Shown piece by piece: positions 38,642 through 49,552 of a stretch of DNA of 64,000 nt. The DNA comes from Paenibacillus mendelii (lineage in GTDB: Bacteria; Bacillota; Bacilli; Paenibacillales; Paenibacillaceae), in assembly GCF_024498075.1 (NCBI RefSeq), contig NZ_JANHOF010000005.1, forward strand, positions 429,448-493,447, in the 5' to 3' direction. The position numbers were made by a program, and so were the translations under genes. The stretch's first letter is position 1, and every line of letters starts with the position of its first letter. The notes under the pieces were generated by a model, which had not been told where the DNA came from, made no database searches, and saw only the letters and a program-made list of their open reading frames with translations.

Positions 38642-39983
38642 CCCGTTACCCATAATCTTGAATGGATTATTGATTTTGGTACTCGTTTTTTTGAACGGTT
38701 TTTTCGTTGCCGCCGAGTTTGCCATGGTGAAAGTCAGAAGCAGTCGAATTGATACACTTGCATTGGAAGGGAACCGCCGCGCGCGTTTTGCCTCTAATGT
38801 GACCAACCATCTGGACGCTTATTTATCCGCGTGCCAGCTGGGAATCACACTCGCATCTCTCGGTCTCGGTTGGATTGGTGAACCAGCGATCGCAAGCGTG
38901 ATCGAGCCACTGCTATTAAAGCTGAGTTTCAGCCCAACCGTGATTCATACGATCGCATTCATTATCGCGTTTTCCATCATTACCCTGCTGCACATCGTAC
39001 TGGGGGAATTGGCTCCGAAAACGATCGCGATTCGTAAATCGGAATCGGTTACATTATGGACGGCTATACCGCTCATCATGTTCCACAAAATCATGTATCC
39101 GTTCATCTGGTTTCTGAACGGCACCGCCAACAGGATGTTGAACTTAATAGGCGTTGAACCGGCTGCCGAGCATGATTCGGCACATACGGAAGAAGAAATC
39201 CGTATTTTAATGAAAGAAAGCCATAAATCGGGGCTGATCGACAATACGGAATTGACTTTGGTCGACAATATCTTTGACTTTACGGAGACGAATGCCCGCG
39301 AGATCATGATTCCCCGTACAGAGATGAATTGTTTATACGCGAATCTTTCCTTCGAAGAGAATCAGGCAATCGCGCTCAAGGAAATGCATACCCGTTATCC
39401 AATCTGCGATGGGGATAAGGATAATATTATCGGCTTCGTTCATATCAAGGATATGATGAAGGTAACCGAAACGCAGGGCGTCAAGGATATCCGGGCGATG
39501 ACCAGACCGATGACGACGGTACCGGAGTCGATGCAAATTAGTACGCTGCTCAAGCTTATGCAGAAGAAGAAGACTCAAATCGCCATATTGATCGATGAGT
39601 ATGGCGGCACTTCAGGACTTGTGACGTTGGAAGATATCATGGAAGAGATCGTCGGCGAAATTCAAGATGAATTCGACGAAGAGCGTCCTGATGTTGAACA
39701 GAGAGATGAAGCTACTCACTCCGTGAACGGCATGATGCTCATTGAAGAGGTGAACAGCTACTTCGGGCTTGAGATTGAAACTGATGATTACGATACGATC
39801 GGTGGATGGTTGTATTCACAAATCGAAATTCCGCCATCGCAGAATCAACGCATATCACATCCAGATGGCTTTGAGTTTATCATTGAGGAGACGGACCATC
39901 TCCGGATCTCCCGCATATTAATTCGTAAACTTGATCCACAACAAATAGAGCCCGAGCCGGAGCTTCATGCGGAGACAGGGTAG
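38613..39983 (+). CDS. CNNM/CorC-type membrane protein (hemolysin family, DUF21-CBS-CorC_HlyC)
   Basis: The 456-residue protein has a DUF21 membrane domain (about residues 10-200; VLVFLNGFFVAAEFAMVKVRSSRID and SACQLGITLASLGLGWIGEPAI). A CBS pair follows (IMIPRTEMNCLYANL...YPICDGDKDNIIGFVHIKD and IAILIDEYGGTSGLVTLEDIMEEIVGEI), then a CorC_HlyC domain. Such proteins mediate Mg2+ efflux or cobalt resistance. The start is uncertain: TTG 38613 or TTG 38631 (preceded by AGGGA); neither has a strong site, while AGGAGGTG 35-53 bp upstream serves another frame. Confidence 0.88.
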   Translation: MVGRESLLSDPLPIILNGLLILVLVFLNGFFVAAEFAMVKVRSSRIDTLALEGNRRARFASNVTNHLDAYLSACQLGITLASLGLGWIGEPAIASVIEPLLLKLSFSPTVIHTIAFIIAFSIITLLHIVLGELAPKTIAIRKSESVTLWTAIPLIMFHKIMYPFIWFLNGTANRMLNLIGVEPAAEHDSAHTEEEIRILMKESHKSGLIDNTELTLVDNIFDFTETNAREIMIPRTEMNCLYANLSFEENQAIALKEMHTRYPICDGDKDNIIGFVHIKDMMKVTETQGVKDIRAMTRPMTTVPESMQISTLLKLMQKKKTQIAILIDEYGGTSGLVTLEDIMEEIVGEIQDEFDEERPDVEQRDEATHSVNGMMLIEEVNSYFGLEIETDDYDTIGGWLYSQIEIPPSQNQRISHPDGFEFIIEETDHLRISRILIRKLDPQQIEPEPELHAETG

Positions 39984-40005
39984 ATGGTATAGAAGAGAAA
40001 GAGAA

Positions 40006-40037
40006 ACAAGCACACCGCTGCGGTGTGCTTGTTTTTT
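40006..40037 (+). terminator. Terminator after the CNNM/CorC gene
   Basis: ACAAGCACACCG / CGGTGTGCTTGT stem with CTG loop and six T. Confidence 0.9.
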
Positions 40038-40060
40038 AGGTTGGAGCCAGTAAAGAGAAA

Positions 40061-40099
40061 GAAAAACACGCCCTCAACCCGTATGGCTGAAAGCGTGTT
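40061..40099 (-). terminator. Terminator after mnmA
   Basis: Minus strand AACACGC / GCGTGTT stem followed by TTTTTC; it faces the convergent terminator at 40006-40037. Confidence 0.7.
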
Positions 40100-40113
40100 G
40101 GTCATTGCTTTAG

Positions 40114-41223
<1,110 letters not shown>

Positions 41224-41449
41224 CTAATACACCACCTTGTTTCATAACGGTATAGCAATATCGCAGACCGTAATTCTGGCCGGAGAGCTTGCAAATCCGC
41301 AAGTTTCTTTATTGTAGCACAGATAGAACAACTTTTTCATGAAGATGTCAAGCTTTTTTAACCAAACACTGCTTGAATATGTTAACATGTATGTGATATG
41401 GGAATACCATGATTAATGAGTTGATTGCCTGAGGGCATAACTTCAACCT

Positions 41450-41458
41450 TGTTATAAT
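41450..41458 (+). promoter_or_regulatory. Extended -10 promoter for cymR
   Basis: TGT immediately before TATAAT (41453-41458) gives an extended -10, 34 bp before the TTG start; no clear -35. The 270-bp divergent region to mnmA has no other clear signal. Confidence 0.6.
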
Positions 41459-41491
41459 CAATGTATGCTTTTCAGAGAAGAGGTGCTGTAG

Positions 41492-41911
41492 TTGAAGATA
41501 TCGACCAAAGGCCGATATGGTTTAACAATTATGATGGAGCTGTCCACCAAGTTCGGCGAAGGTCCGACTTCGCTCAAGAGCATTGCCGAACGTAATGGAT
41601 TATCGGAGCATTATTTGGAGCAATTGATCGCACCGCTGCGCAATACAGGGCTGGTTAAGAGTGTTCGCGGCGCTTATGGCGGTTATATTCTATCACGCGA
41701 GCCTGAGACGATTACAGCGGGAGACGTCATCCGCATCCTGGAAGGACCGATTTCGCCGGTTGATTTTACGGAAGAAGACGATCCTGCCAAACGTGATTTG
41801 TGGCTGCGTATTCGGGATAGCATCGCACAGGTATTGGACTCCACGACGCTTGCAGATCTTATTTCGTTTAAGGATGAGGGAAAACCCGATTCCTACATGT
41901 TTTACATTTAA
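41492..41911 (+). CDS. cymR: Rrf2 family regulator CymR
   Basis: Master repressor of cysteine metabolism in Firmicutes, acting with CysK. The 139-residue protein has the Rrf2 winged helix (MKISTKGRYGLTIMMELSTKFGEGPTSLKSIAERNGLSEHYLEQLIAPLRNTGLVKSVRGAYGGYIL). It lacks the three iron-sulfur cysteines of IscR, which favours CymR. The TTG start follows AGAGGTG. It lies 12 bp before the cysteine desulfurase, as in B. subtilis cymR-yrvO. Confidence 0.92.
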   Translation: MKISTKGRYGLTIMMELSTKFGEGPTSLKSIAERNGLSEHYLEQLIAPLRNTGLVKSVRGAYGGYILSREPETITAGDVIRILEGPISPVDFTEEDDPAKRDLWLRIRDSIAQVLDSTTLADLISFKDEGKPDSYMFYI

Positions 41912-41923
41912 CGGGCGGATCTA

Positions 41924-43078
41924 ATGGTACGTTATTATTTTGACCATGCCGCATCAACCCCGATACATCCCGAAGTGGCAGAAGCGATGCTGGACGTGTA
42001 TACCCGCATTCCAGGCAACGCTTCTAGCTTGCACAGCTACGGCCGCTCGGCTCGCCAATTATTGAATCAATCGCGCGATTCGATCGCCAGTCGGATCGGC
42101 TGCATGTCCTCAGAGCTTATCTTTACCTCCGGAGGCACGGAAAGCGATAATACCGCGCTTGTTGGTTCGGCCAAAGCAATGAGTAAGCGGGGCAAGACCC
42201 ATATCATTACATCAGCCGCCGAGCATCATGCGGTATTGCATACTTGCAAAGCTTTAGAGAATGAAGGTTTTAGCTTGACTGTACTGCCCGTCGATGAATA
42301 CGGGATCGTCTCGCCCGGCGATGTAGAAGCGGCCATAGGTCCCGAAACCGGCTTGATCAGCATAATGTATGCCAACAATGAAACCGGAACGATCCAACCC
42401 ATCGCCGATATCGGAGAGATTGCCCATATACACGGGATTCTCTTTCATGTCGACGCTGTTCAGGCGTTAGGATCGATTCCGATCGATTTGAAGGAATTGC
42501 CGGTTGATCTGATGAGCTTCTCCGCGCATAAGCTGAATGGACCGCAAGGAGTAGGTGCCCTCTATATAGCCCGCCAGTCCCCGTTTGAACCGCTGCATCA
42601 CGGCGGTTCCCAAGAGCGGAAGAGGCGTGCAGGCACCGAGAACCTCGCGGGCATTGCCGGATTTGCCAAAGCGATTGAAATTTCTGTGAATTCAATGGCG
42701 GAGAGGAAACTTTTTTTGGACAAGCTTCGTCTAGAGTGGGTAGAGCAGATGTACAAGCTGACGGGATCCGGACAATTAGTTGTGAACGGCCATCCTTCGA
42801 TGCAGCTGCCCCACATCGTGAATATGAGCTTTATCGGTATCGATACCGAAACGATGCTCATGAATTTAGATGTGGAAGGCATCGCGGCATCCAGCGGTTC
42901 TGCCTGTACGGCGGGTTCACTTGAGCCCTCTCACGTATTGAAGGCAATGGGAATTCAGCGCGAGCGCTTGAACTCTGCTGTTAGATTTAGCTTCGGTTTG
43001 GGGAATACTTTGGAGGATATCGAACAAGCGGCCAAAAAAGTTGAAACGATATTAGGCCGCATTCGTAATAATGCCTAG
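41924..43078 (+). CDS. Cysteine desulfurase (IscS/YrvO type)
   Basis: PLP enzyme removing sulfur from cysteine for tRNA thiolation and Fe-S clusters. The 384-residue protein has the PLP lysine K203 in SFSAHKLNGPQGVGALY, the PLP-stacking AAEHHAVLH near residue 98, and the catalytic cysteine C328 in SSGSACTAGSLEPSHVL. Its proximity to mnmA and cymR points to the YrvO role of donating sulfur to MnmA. It overlaps the next open frame by 8 bp. Confidence 0.95.
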   Translation: MVRYYFDHAASTPIHPEVAEAMLDVYTRIPGNASSLHSYGRSARQLLNQSRDSIASRIGCMSSELIFTSGGTESDNTALVGSAKAMSKRGKTHIITSAAEHHAVLHTCKALENEGFSLTVLPVDEYGIVSPGDVEAAIGPETGLISIMYANNETGTIQPIADIGEIAHIHGILFHVDAVQALGSIPIDLKELPVDLMSFSAHKLNGPQGVGALYIARQSPFEPLHHGGSQERKRRAGTENLAGIAGFAKAIEISVNSMAERKLFLDKLRLEWVEQMYKLTGSGQLVVNGHPSMQLPHIVNMSFIGIDTETMLMNLDVEGIAASSGSACTAGSLEPSHVLKAMGIQRERLNSAVRFSFGLGNTLEDIEQAAKKVETILGRIRNNA

Positions 43079-43094
43079 GAGGCCTCCTCAGACT

Positions 43095-43646
43095 GTGATT
43101 AGACTTCAGCATTTGATCGGCCTACCCGTACTGGAAGTTGACGCTGGCAAACAGGTCGGACATGTGAAGGATGCTTGGTTTGACGAGCATTGGCAGCTGG
43201 GCGGCATCGTCCTTGATGCAGGCAGACGATTCTTATCCTCGATGAAAACCGTGCTCTGGAACGATGTTCTTATCTGCGGGGAAGATGCGATTCTCATTAT
43301 GAATGAAGCTTCTGTCCGTAAAGCAGAACCCGCGGAAATTCAGCGTTCCTTCTACACCGGGCCTGTCCGTCTTAAAGATTTACCTGTGATTACGATCGAC
43401 GGTGAGCAATTAGGCCGCGTGTCGGATGTTTATTTTAATGAAATACAGGGTACACAAATAGTAGGTTATGAGCTTACCGACGGTTTCATAGCGGATGTGA
43501 TGGAAGGGCGCAAATGGCTGCCTGTTCCATCCGACCCCGATACCGTCATGCTCGGGGAAAACGCGATTATCGTTCCGGCCGGTAGTGAATGGCTTATGGA
43601 GCCGGTCGCCGCTTCTGATTCGGTTATAGGGAGAAATGAACCATGA
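43095..43646 (+). CDS. PRC-barrel domain protein (YrrD-like)
   Basis: The protein carries two PRC-barrel-like halves: IRLQHLIGLPVLEVDAGKQVGHVKDAWFD near the N-terminus, and VRLKDLPVITIDGEQLGRVSDVYFNEIQGTQIVGYELTDG in the middle. PRC barrels bind RNA or proteins in varied roles. GTG 43095 fits the usual family N-terminus and AGGAGG (43077-43082) is 12 bp upstream; ATG 43071 in the same frame would overlap the desulfurase and give 191 residues instead of 183. The Shine-Dalgarno is part of the palindrome AGGAGGCCTCCT. Confidence 0.78.
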   Translation: MIRLQHLIGLPVLEVDAGKQVGHVKDAWFDEHWQLGGIVLDAGRRFLSSMKTVLWNDVLICGEDAILIMNEASVRKAEPAEIQRSFYTGPVRLKDLPVITIDGEQLGRVSDVYFNEIQGTQIVGYELTDGFIADVMEGRKWLPVPSDPDTVMLGENAIIVPAGSEWLMEPVAASDSVIGRNEP

Positions 43647-43837
43647 GATGCCCCAATTGCAACTCGAAGGATATCGGCAAAATTGGTTCCCATCAATTTT
43701 ATTGCTGGGGATGCTTCATTGAACTTACGGTGAATGGAGATAAGATGTCTGTCTTTCAAGTTGAAGAAGACGGGACATTAAGCTCGCTCGACGATTTGTT
43801 TTTTGAAGAAGAAGCGCCTCAAGTTCACGCGAACTAA
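43643..43837 (+). CDS. Small zinc-ribbon-like protein
   Basis: A 64-residue protein with MRCPNCNSKDIGKIG and YCWGCFIEL, two CxxC knuckles 17 residues apart that should bind one zinc, then an acidic C-terminus (VEEDGTLSSLDDLFFEEE). The ATG overlaps the preceding TGA, so it is coupled to the PRC-barrel gene. Function unknown; a nucleic-acid or protein adaptor is a guess. Confidence 0.75.
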   Translation: MRCPNCNSKDIGKIGSHQFYCWGCFIELTVNGDKMSVFQVEEDGTLSSLDDLFFEEEAPQVHAN

Positions 43838-43857
43838 TGCGAGGCAGGATGTAGACA

Positions 43858-43886
43858 AAGACGACCCTAGCGGTCGTCTTTTTTTT
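43858..43886 (+). terminator. Terminator of the cymR operon
   Basis: AAGACGACC / GGTCGTCTT stem with CTAGC loop and a run of T. Confidence 0.9.
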
Positions 43887-44037
43887 GGTTCAATTATCCG
43901 GGTAAGAGCGTTCCATGTGCACTTTTCCTGCCGGCAGGGGATGATTCGGACAACTTGTACATATACTGTAACAAATGATGAATTCCGGTGACTGCGGGTG
44001 GGCAATACATGGTGTTTAAAGGTAAAAGGGGGCGGGG

Positions 44038-45111
44038 ATGATGGAGCGGTTCACGAATAACCGTTTGTTTATGTTGCTCGTCTATATCATTCTCGGGTTA
44101 ATTGCCCTGTACTTATTGCTGCTCATCAAACCAATCATCGTTCAAGTGTATGGTTTTCTCAAAGCGGTGATAGCTCCATTCTTGATTGCCATGATCATAT
44201 CGTATGTATTAAATCCAATTGTCAGCCTGTTAGGAGAGCGTAAGGTGCCTCGGACAATGGCAGTTCTGCTCATCTATGCGGTATTCGTCGCTTCGCTGAC
44301 GGTTATTTTACTCAACGTGATACCGATGTTTATGGAGCAGCTGCAGGAGCTGAACGATCATATGCCGGATTTAACGATGCGCGCGCAGAGCTTAGTCAAT
44401 GATTTGAATAATTCCTCGTTTCTGCCGGAGAGCATTCGGAGCGGGATTGACAGCTCGCTGTTGAAATTGGAAAAACAAGCATCAGAAGCGATCTTCGATT
44501 TCGTTAATAATATTGGAGCGATGCTGAATGTTGTATTCATCGCATTCATCATTCCGTTCTTGGCGTTCTACATCTTGAAGGACTTCAATGTGTTCGAGCG
44601 TACGATTCTTACGTATGTGCCAAGGCCGCACCGGAAGCATGCCGTACGCCTGCTCAAAGATATCGACAACGCGCTGGGCAGCTACATTCGCGGACAATTC
44701 CTCGTTTGCGTCATTGTTGGCGCGCTTGCGTATATCGGTTATTGGATCATCGGCATGCCGTATCCGATTCTATTGGCCGGCGTAGTGGCGATCACGAACA
44801 TTATTCCGTATCTCGGCCCTTTCTTCGGGGCTGCCCCGGCGCTGGTTATGGCATCCACCATATCGTTAAAAATGATGCTGCTCGTCGTTGCTGTTAATAC
44901 GGCCTGCCAAATTCTCGAAGGAAACATTATTTCTCCGCAGGTGGTCGGCCGTACACTGCATATGCATCCGCTCTCTATCATATTTGCTTTGCTTGTCGGG
45001 GGCGAGATTGCGGGTATCGTCGGGATGATCTTGGCGGTTCCCATCTTCGCTGCTTTAAAGGTCATTATCCAGCATATGTTCGCTTATTATGTCAGGCGAA
45101 AGACCATTTGA
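44038..45111 (+). CDS. AI-2E family transporter (YrrI-like)
   Basis: A 357-residue membrane protein of the AI-2E/UPF0118 family: two N-terminal helices, a long extracellular helical segment (LQELNDHMPDLTMRAQSLVNDL) and then the conserved C-terminal helices with GVVAITNIIPYLGPFFGA and EGNIISPQVVGRTLHMHPL, the family signature. Members export small molecules or exchange sodium for protons; the substrate here is unknown. AAAAGGGGG precedes ATG 44038/44041. The alaS promoter -35 overlaps its stop codon. Confidence 0.9.
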   Translation: MMERFTNNRLFMLLVYIILGLIALYLLLLIKPIIVQVYGFLKAVIAPFLIAMIISYVLNPIVSLLGERKVPRTMAVLLIYAVFVASLTVILLNVIPMFMEQLQELNDHMPDLTMRAQSLVNDLNNSSFLPESIRSGIDSSLLKLEKQASEAIFDFVNNIGAMLNVVFIAFIIPFLAFYILKDFNVFERTILTYVPRPHRKHAVRLLKDIDNALGSYIRGQFLVCVIVGALAYIGYWIIGMPYPILLAGVVAITNIIPYLGPFFGAAPALVMASTISLKMMLLVVAVNTACQILEGNIISPQVVGRTLHMHPLSIIFALLVGGEIAGIVGMILAVPIFAALKVIIQHMFAYYVRRKTI

Positions 45112-45137
45112 CAGCAGACCGGGGAAGCCGATATACT
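45108..45137 (+). promoter_or_regulatory. Promoter of the alaS T-box transcript
   Basis: TTGACA (45108-45113), 18-bp spacer, TATACT (45132-45137). The -35 includes the TGA stop of the AI-2E transporter gene. Confidence 0.72.
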
Positions 45138-45143
45138 ATATGT

Positions 45144-45450
45144 TAATATGTGATTCAGTTATATGTTAAATCGTGGATGAAACATAAAGTATGCTATAGA
45201 CCGTCAATCAGAGATGGAGTTACGACGCGAGCGTATCGGCGCCGTGTTGGCTGCGATAATTCCAATGACGAAGGATAGCGGAAAGCTGGTTTCGGAGTGT
45301 GAATGAACTTCACCGGTTGGACCCGTTAACGTCTGCTTGAGGAGATTGCCGCAGATTGTCTGCCGTTCTATCGGCTATGAAGACATTTGGGCAGTAACTA
45401 GGGTGGTACCGCGAATTGATTCGTCCCTGTTTTTGCAGGGGCGTTTTTCT
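45144..45450 (+). promoter_or_regulatory. T-box leader upstream of alaS
   Basis: A roughly 300-nt structured leader with the diagnostic AGGGTGGTACCGCG at 45402-45415, followed by a terminator CGTCCCTG / CAGGGGCG and a T run ending near 45447. Alanyl-tRNA is the expected effector from the gene downstream; the specifier triplet was not assigned with confidence. Confidence 0.9.
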
Positions 45451-45481
45451 GTTTTTCTAGAAACCAATGGAGGCGTTTAAT

Positions 45482-48118
45482 ATGAAGGCTAGTGAAATTC
45501 GTTCCAAATGGCTCGCGTTCTTCGAAAGTAAAGGACATCACGTCGAACCGAGCGCGTCACTCGTACCGCATAATGATCCATCCCTTCTGTGGATCAATGC
45601 GGGGATGGCACCGCTGAAGTCGTATTTCGACGGAAGGGTGATACCCGACAATCCGCGTATCGTCAATTCGCAGAAGTGCATCCGCACGAACGATATCGAG
45701 AATGTCGGTAAGACGCGCCGGCATCACACTTTTTTTGAAATGCTCGGCAATTTCTCGATCGGCGACTACTTCAAGGAAGAAACGATTTCATGGGCTTGGG
45801 AGTTTCTGACGAGTCCGCAATGGATCGGTTTCGATCCGGAGCGCCTGTCCGTTACCGTTTATCCGGAGGATGAGGAAGCATACCGCTATTGGAACGAGAA
45901 GATCGGCTTGCCGGCAGAGCGCATCTACAAGCTTGACGAGAACTTCTGGGACATCGGTGAAGGCCCTTGCGGTCCGTGTACCGAAATTTTCTATGACCGG
46001 GGCGACAAGTACGGCGATCTGTCCGATCCTGAATGCTGGCCGGGTGGGGAGAACGAACGGTTCCTGGAAGTATGGAATCTTGTGTTTTCGCAGTTCAATC
46101 ATAATAAAGACGGCAGCTATACGCCACTTCCGAATAAGAACATTGATACAGGCGCAGGACTGGAGCGGTTTGCATCTATCTTGCAGGATGTGCCATCCAA
46201 CTTCGATACGGATCTGTTCCGTCCGATTATCGACAGAACCTGTGAGATTGCAGGCGTCCGGTACAACGAGAACGCGGATCATGATGTTGCGCTGAAAGTC
46301 ATTGCCGATCATATTCGTACCGTTGCTTTCGCTGTAGGAGACGGTGTACTGCCTTCGAATGAAGGCCGCGGCTATGTGATCCGCAGGCTTCTGCGTCGTG
46401 CAGTCCGTTATGGAAAGACACTTGGTGTCGACCGTCCGTTCCTTTACGAGCTGGTGAAGGTTGTTAGCGGCATTATGGGCGTATACTACACTGAGGTTGT
46501 CGACAAGCGCGAGTTTATCGAGAAAGTGATCCTCTCAGAAGAGGAGCGCTTCCACGAAACGCTGTCCGACGGACTATCGTTATTGTCCGAACTGGTAAAA
46601 GCGGCAGAGACTGCAGGTATTCGTGAAATTAGCGGTCAGGATGCGTTCAAGCTGTATGACACATACGGTTTTCCATTCGACCTGACGGAAGATTACGCGA
46701 TAGAACAAGGAATGACGGTTGATCGTGCCGGCTTCGATACTGCGATGGAAGAGCAGCGCGAACGTGCGCGTGCGGCTCGCCAGGATACGGGCAGCATGAA
46801 CGTTCAAGGCGGAGCACTCTCCGAGCTGACAGAGAAGTCGGAGTTCATCGGCTATCAACAGCTTATGATCGAAGACGCAAAGGTATTAGCCATCGTGAAC
46901 GAAGCTTCCTTGGTGGAATCTGCGGAAGCAGGCAGCCGGGTTCTCGTGCTGCTTGACCGGACACCGTTCTATGCCGAGAGCGGCGGTCAGATTGGCGACC
47001 GTGGTACGATTTCGGACAATGGCTTCACGTTAACGGTAGAGGATGTTACGAAAGCGCCACATGGCCAACCGATCCATCATGCTGTTGTTGCCAGCGGAAT
47101 TGTACGCGTTGGGGATTCGGTTGCCGCTTCGGTTCTTACGGAGACACGGGAAGCGATCATTAAGAACCATACCGCGACGCATTTGCTCCACCGCGCATTG
47201 AAGGATGTTCTTGGTGAGCATGTCAATCAAGCGGGTTCTTTGGTTGAACCGGATCGCTTACGCTTCGACTTCTCTCACTTCGGCAGCATCACGCCGGAGG
47301 AGCTTGCTGATATCGAACGCCGTGTGAATGAGCAAATTTGGCTGGGCACTCCGCTTCAAATTGATTACAAGTCGCTTGCCGAAGCCAAAGAAATGGGAGC
47401 AATGGCGTTGTTCGGTGAAAAATATGGCGATGTCGTACGCGTCGTACGCGTAGGCGATTACAGCTTGGAATTGTGCGGTGGCTGCCACGTGGCCAATACG
47501 GCTCAGATCGGATTGTTCAAGCTGATTGGCGAGAGCGGAATTGGTTCGGGCGTTCGGCGTATAGAAGCTGTCACAGGCCGCAATGCCTATGAGTACATGG
47601 AAAGTCAACTGGAGCTTCTGAAGCAGGCTGCGAACCTGCTGAAGTCCAACACAGCAGATGTACCGAAACGAATCGAAGCTTTATTCGCTCAGACCAAAGA
47701 GCTGAGCCGGGAGAATGATTCCCTGCAAAGTAAGCTGAGCCGAATTGAAGCTGGCTCGCTAGAGACGCAAGCGAAGACAGCAGGAGGCGTTACCGTACTG
47801 GCTGCTCGTGTAAGCGCGCCTTCAATGGATGCGCTGCGTGGCATCGTAGATGAGCTGAAGACCAAGCTTCCTGAAGCGGTCATCATTCTTGGCGCAGCCG
47901 CTGAGGATAAAGTGAACTTGGTTGCGGCCGTGTCGCCGGGGCTTGTGAAACAAGGCTTTAACGCCGGCAAAATCGTCAAGGAAGCAGCGGCAGTCTGCGG
48001 CGGAGGCGGGGGCGGACGCCCGGACATGGCACAAGCAGGCGGAAAAGATCCATCTAAATTAGACGAAGCGCTGCGAATTGCTGAAGAACTGGTTCTATCA
48101 CAGGCAAATGTGATATGA
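45482..48118 (+). CDS. alaS: Alanyl-tRNA synthetase
   Basis: Charges tRNA-Ala and clears Ser/Gly mischarging. The 878-residue protein has class II motif 1/2 regions in [18 protein letters not shown] and [12 protein letters not shown], and motif 3 in TGAGLERF. The editing domain has zinc-binding [24 protein letters not shown] and CGGCHV, and the C-Ala domain ends in [21 protein letters not shown] (45469-45473) sits 8 bp before ATG 45482, ruling out the in-frame ATG at 45467, which overlaps it. Confidence 0.97.
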   Translation: MKASEIRSKWLAFFESKGHHVEPSASLVPHNDPSLLWINAGMAPLKSYFDGRVIPDNPRIVNSQKCIRTNDIENVGKTRRHHTFFEMLGNFSIGDYFKEETISWAWEFLTSPQWIGFDPERLSVTVYPEDEEAYRYWNEKIGLPAERIYKLDENFWDIGEGPCGPCTEIFYDRGDKYGDLSDPECWPGGENERFLEVWNLVFSQFNHNKDGSYTPLPNKNIDTGAGLERFASILQDVPSNFDTDLFRPIIDRTCEIAGVRYNENADHDVALKVIADHIRTVAFAVGDGVLPSNEGRGYVIRRLLRRAVRYGKTLGVDRPFLYELVKVVSGIMGVYYTEVVDKREFIEKVILSEEERFHETLSDGLSLLSELVKAAETAGIREISGQDAFKLYDTYGFPFDLTEDYAIEQGMTVDRAGFDTAMEEQRERARAARQDTGSMNVQGGALSELTEKSEFIGYQQLMIEDAKVLAIVNEASLVESAEAGSRVLVLLDRTPFYAESGGQIGDRGTISDNGFTLTVEDVTKAPHGQPIHHAVVASGIVRVGDSVAASVLTETREAIIKNHTATHLLHRALKDVLGEHVNQAGSLVEPDRLRFDFSHFGSITPEELADIERRVNEQIWLGTPLQIDYKSLAEAKEMGAMALFGEKYGDVVRVVRVGDYSLELCGGCHVANTAQIGLFKLIGESGIGSGVRRIEAVTGRNAYEYMESQLELLKQAANLLKSNTADVPKRIEALFAQTKELSRENDSLQSKLSRIEAGSLETQAKTAGGVTVLAARVSAPSMDALRGIVDELKTKLPEAVIILGAAAEDKVNLVAAVSPGLVKQGFNAGKIVKEAAAVCGGGGGGRPDMAQAGGKDPSKLDEALRIAEELVLSQANVI

Positions 48119-48167
48119 TAAGAATATAAATGGGCTGTTAAGCGGCTTGGAAAGTGAGGTGCTGGCG

Positions 48168-48431
48168 ATGAATTCCATGGACAAGACGATGAAATTCGAC
48201 GTAAAGGCGGAAGGGCTTGAAACTTCTTCGAAAGAGATCATTCTCTCGGTATACGATGCATTGCAGGAGAAGGATTACAATCCGATCAACCAGATCGTCG
48301 GCTATTTGTTGTCCGGAGACCCCGCATACATTCCGCGGCATAACAACGCCAGAAGTTTAATACGCAGAAAAGAGCGTGACGAGCTGATTGAAGAGCTTGT
48401 TCGGTCCTATTTAAGTCAGCACCGCAAGTAA
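48168..48431 (+). CDS. IreB family regulatory phosphoprotein (YrzL)
   Basis: An 87-residue protein of the UPF0297/DUF965 family. IreB in Enterococcus is phosphorylated by the Ser/Thr kinase IreK at N-terminal threonines and tunes cephalosporin resistance; the conserved N-terminal MDKTMKFD carries the candidate Thr. The core is [43 protein letters not shown] (48154-48161) supports ATG 48168. It lies in the conserved alaS-ireB-ruvX order. Confidence 0.93.
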   Translation: MNSMDKTMKFDVKAEGLETSSKEIILSVYDALQEKDYNPINQIVGYLLSGDPAYIPRHNNARSLIRRKERDELIEELVRSYLSQHRK

Positions 48432-48459
48432 CCGAAGAAGAAATGGGGCCGATACACGT

Positions 48460-48876
48460 ATGCGCATCATGGGGCTGGACTACGGCGACCGCAGAATCGG
48501 CGTTGCAGTCAGTGATGCCTTCGGCTGGACGGCACAAGGTGTCGGCATCGTCGAGAAGCGGCGCGATGGCAGCGAGATCGATTCATTCGTTAAGCTGCTG
48601 GAAGAACATGAAGTAAGCGAGATCGTGGTTGGATTACCGAAGAACATGAATGGTACCATCGGTCCGCGTGGCGAAATTTGCATCGCATTCGCACAAGATT
48701 TACAGCAAAAGCTAAATGTACCCGTTCACCTTTGGGATGAACGACTGACAACGGTAGCCGCGGAGCGGACCTTGCTTGAGGCAGATGTCAGCCGTAAGAA
48801 GCGAAAGCTGGTCGTGGACAAAATGGCGGCAACGCTCATTTTGCAAAATTATCTCGATTCTAAAACGAAAAGGTGA
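48460..48876 (+). CDS. ruvX: RuvX/YqgF family Holliday junction resolvase-like RNase
   Basis: A 138-residue RNase H-fold protein with the conserved acidic residues in MRIMGLDYGDRRIGVAVSD (Asp8 region), VVGLPKNMNGTIGPRG and LWDERLTT. Members process the 5' end of pre-16S rRNA (E. coli YqgF). It lies 28 bp after ireB and just before the DUF1292 genes. Confidence 0.94.
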   Translation: MRIMGLDYGDRRIGVAVSDAFGWTAQGVGIVEKRRDGSEIDSFVKLLEEHEVSEIVVGLPKNMNGTIGPRGEICIAFAQDLQQKLNVPVHLWDERLTTVAAERTLLEADVSRKKRKLVVDKMAATLILQNYLDSKTKR

Positions 48877-48884
48877 GGGTAACG

Positions 48885-49190
48885 ATGACAAAGGACGACA
48901 TGCAGTACGAAGAGCCAGAAATCATCTATATTCCAGATGAAGAAGGCAATGAGGAAGAGTTCGAGGTAGTCATGAAGTTTGAGGTAGACGGATCCGATCA
49001 GAAATATATGATGGTCGTTCCGCTTAACTCGGAGTCCGAGGACGAAGAAGCTGACGAGGTGTATGCATTCCGTTATGAAGAAGACGGTGATGACTTGAAG
49101 CTCTACACGATCGAGGATGAAGAAGAGTGGAACATGGTCGAAGAGACGTTCAATACGCTGCTTGGCGAGATTGACGAAGAGAAAGACTGA
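48885..49190 (+). CDS. DUF1292 domain protein (YrzB-like)
   Basis: A 101-residue, extremely acidic protein with the DUF1292 core (IPDEEGNEEEFEVVMKFEVDGSDQKYMMVVPL...EVYAFRYEEDGDDLKLYTIEDEEEW). The family is universal in Firmicutes downstream of ruvX, function unknown. AAGGTGAGGG (48870-48879) is well spaced from ATG 48885, the second in-frame start. It is followed 31 bp later by a diverged second copy. Confidence 0.92.
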   Translation: MTKDDMQYEEPEIIYIPDEEGNEEEFEVVMKFEVDGSDQKYMMVVPLNSESEDEEADEVYAFRYEEDGDDLKLYTIEDEEEWNMVEETFNTLLGEIDEEKD

Positions 49191-49221
49191 CCATTGCTTA
49201 AACGAGAAAGGGGCGCCTTGC

Positions 49222-49521
49222 GTGTCTACGGTGCAACGAATTTCCGTATTACAGAATGTCTTCGGCCGTGAAGTTGAACTAATCGGCGAAGATGGCGGTA
49301 CCGAACCGTTTGAAATCGTCGCTGAGTTTCAGCTTGGAGAACAGGCATACGCCGGTCTGCAATCCGCGCGCATGCGCAAGGAAGATGAGGTTGCCTTTTT
49401 CCGTATCGTGACCTCAAGCGGAACTGAACCTGGGCTTGAATCCATTGATGATGAAGATGAATGGGAAGCAGCCGCTGAAGCTTACGACGATCTGCTGTTT
49501 ATGAGCGACGAAAGGCCATAA
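49222..49521 (+). CDS. Second, diverged DUF1292 domain protein
   Basis: A 99-residue protein with the same layout as its neighbour: VLQNVFGREVELIGEDGGTEPFEIVAEFQLGEQAYAGLQS, then FFRI and an acidic ESIDDEDEWEAAAEAYDDLLF, equivalent to TIEDEEEWNMVEETFNTLL in the first copy. It is less acidic overall. The GTG start follows GAAAGGGG; the frame is open further upstream inside the first copy but without conserved sequence. It is followed by a terminator. Confidence 0.85.
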   Translation: MSTVQRISVLQNVFGREVELIGEDGGTEPFEIVAEFQLGEQAYAGLQSARMRKEDEVAFFRIVTSSGTEPGLESIDDEDEWEAAAEAYDDLLFMSDERP

Positions 49522-49552
49522 ACGGTGCAGTCTATGAATAATAGGACGAAGA

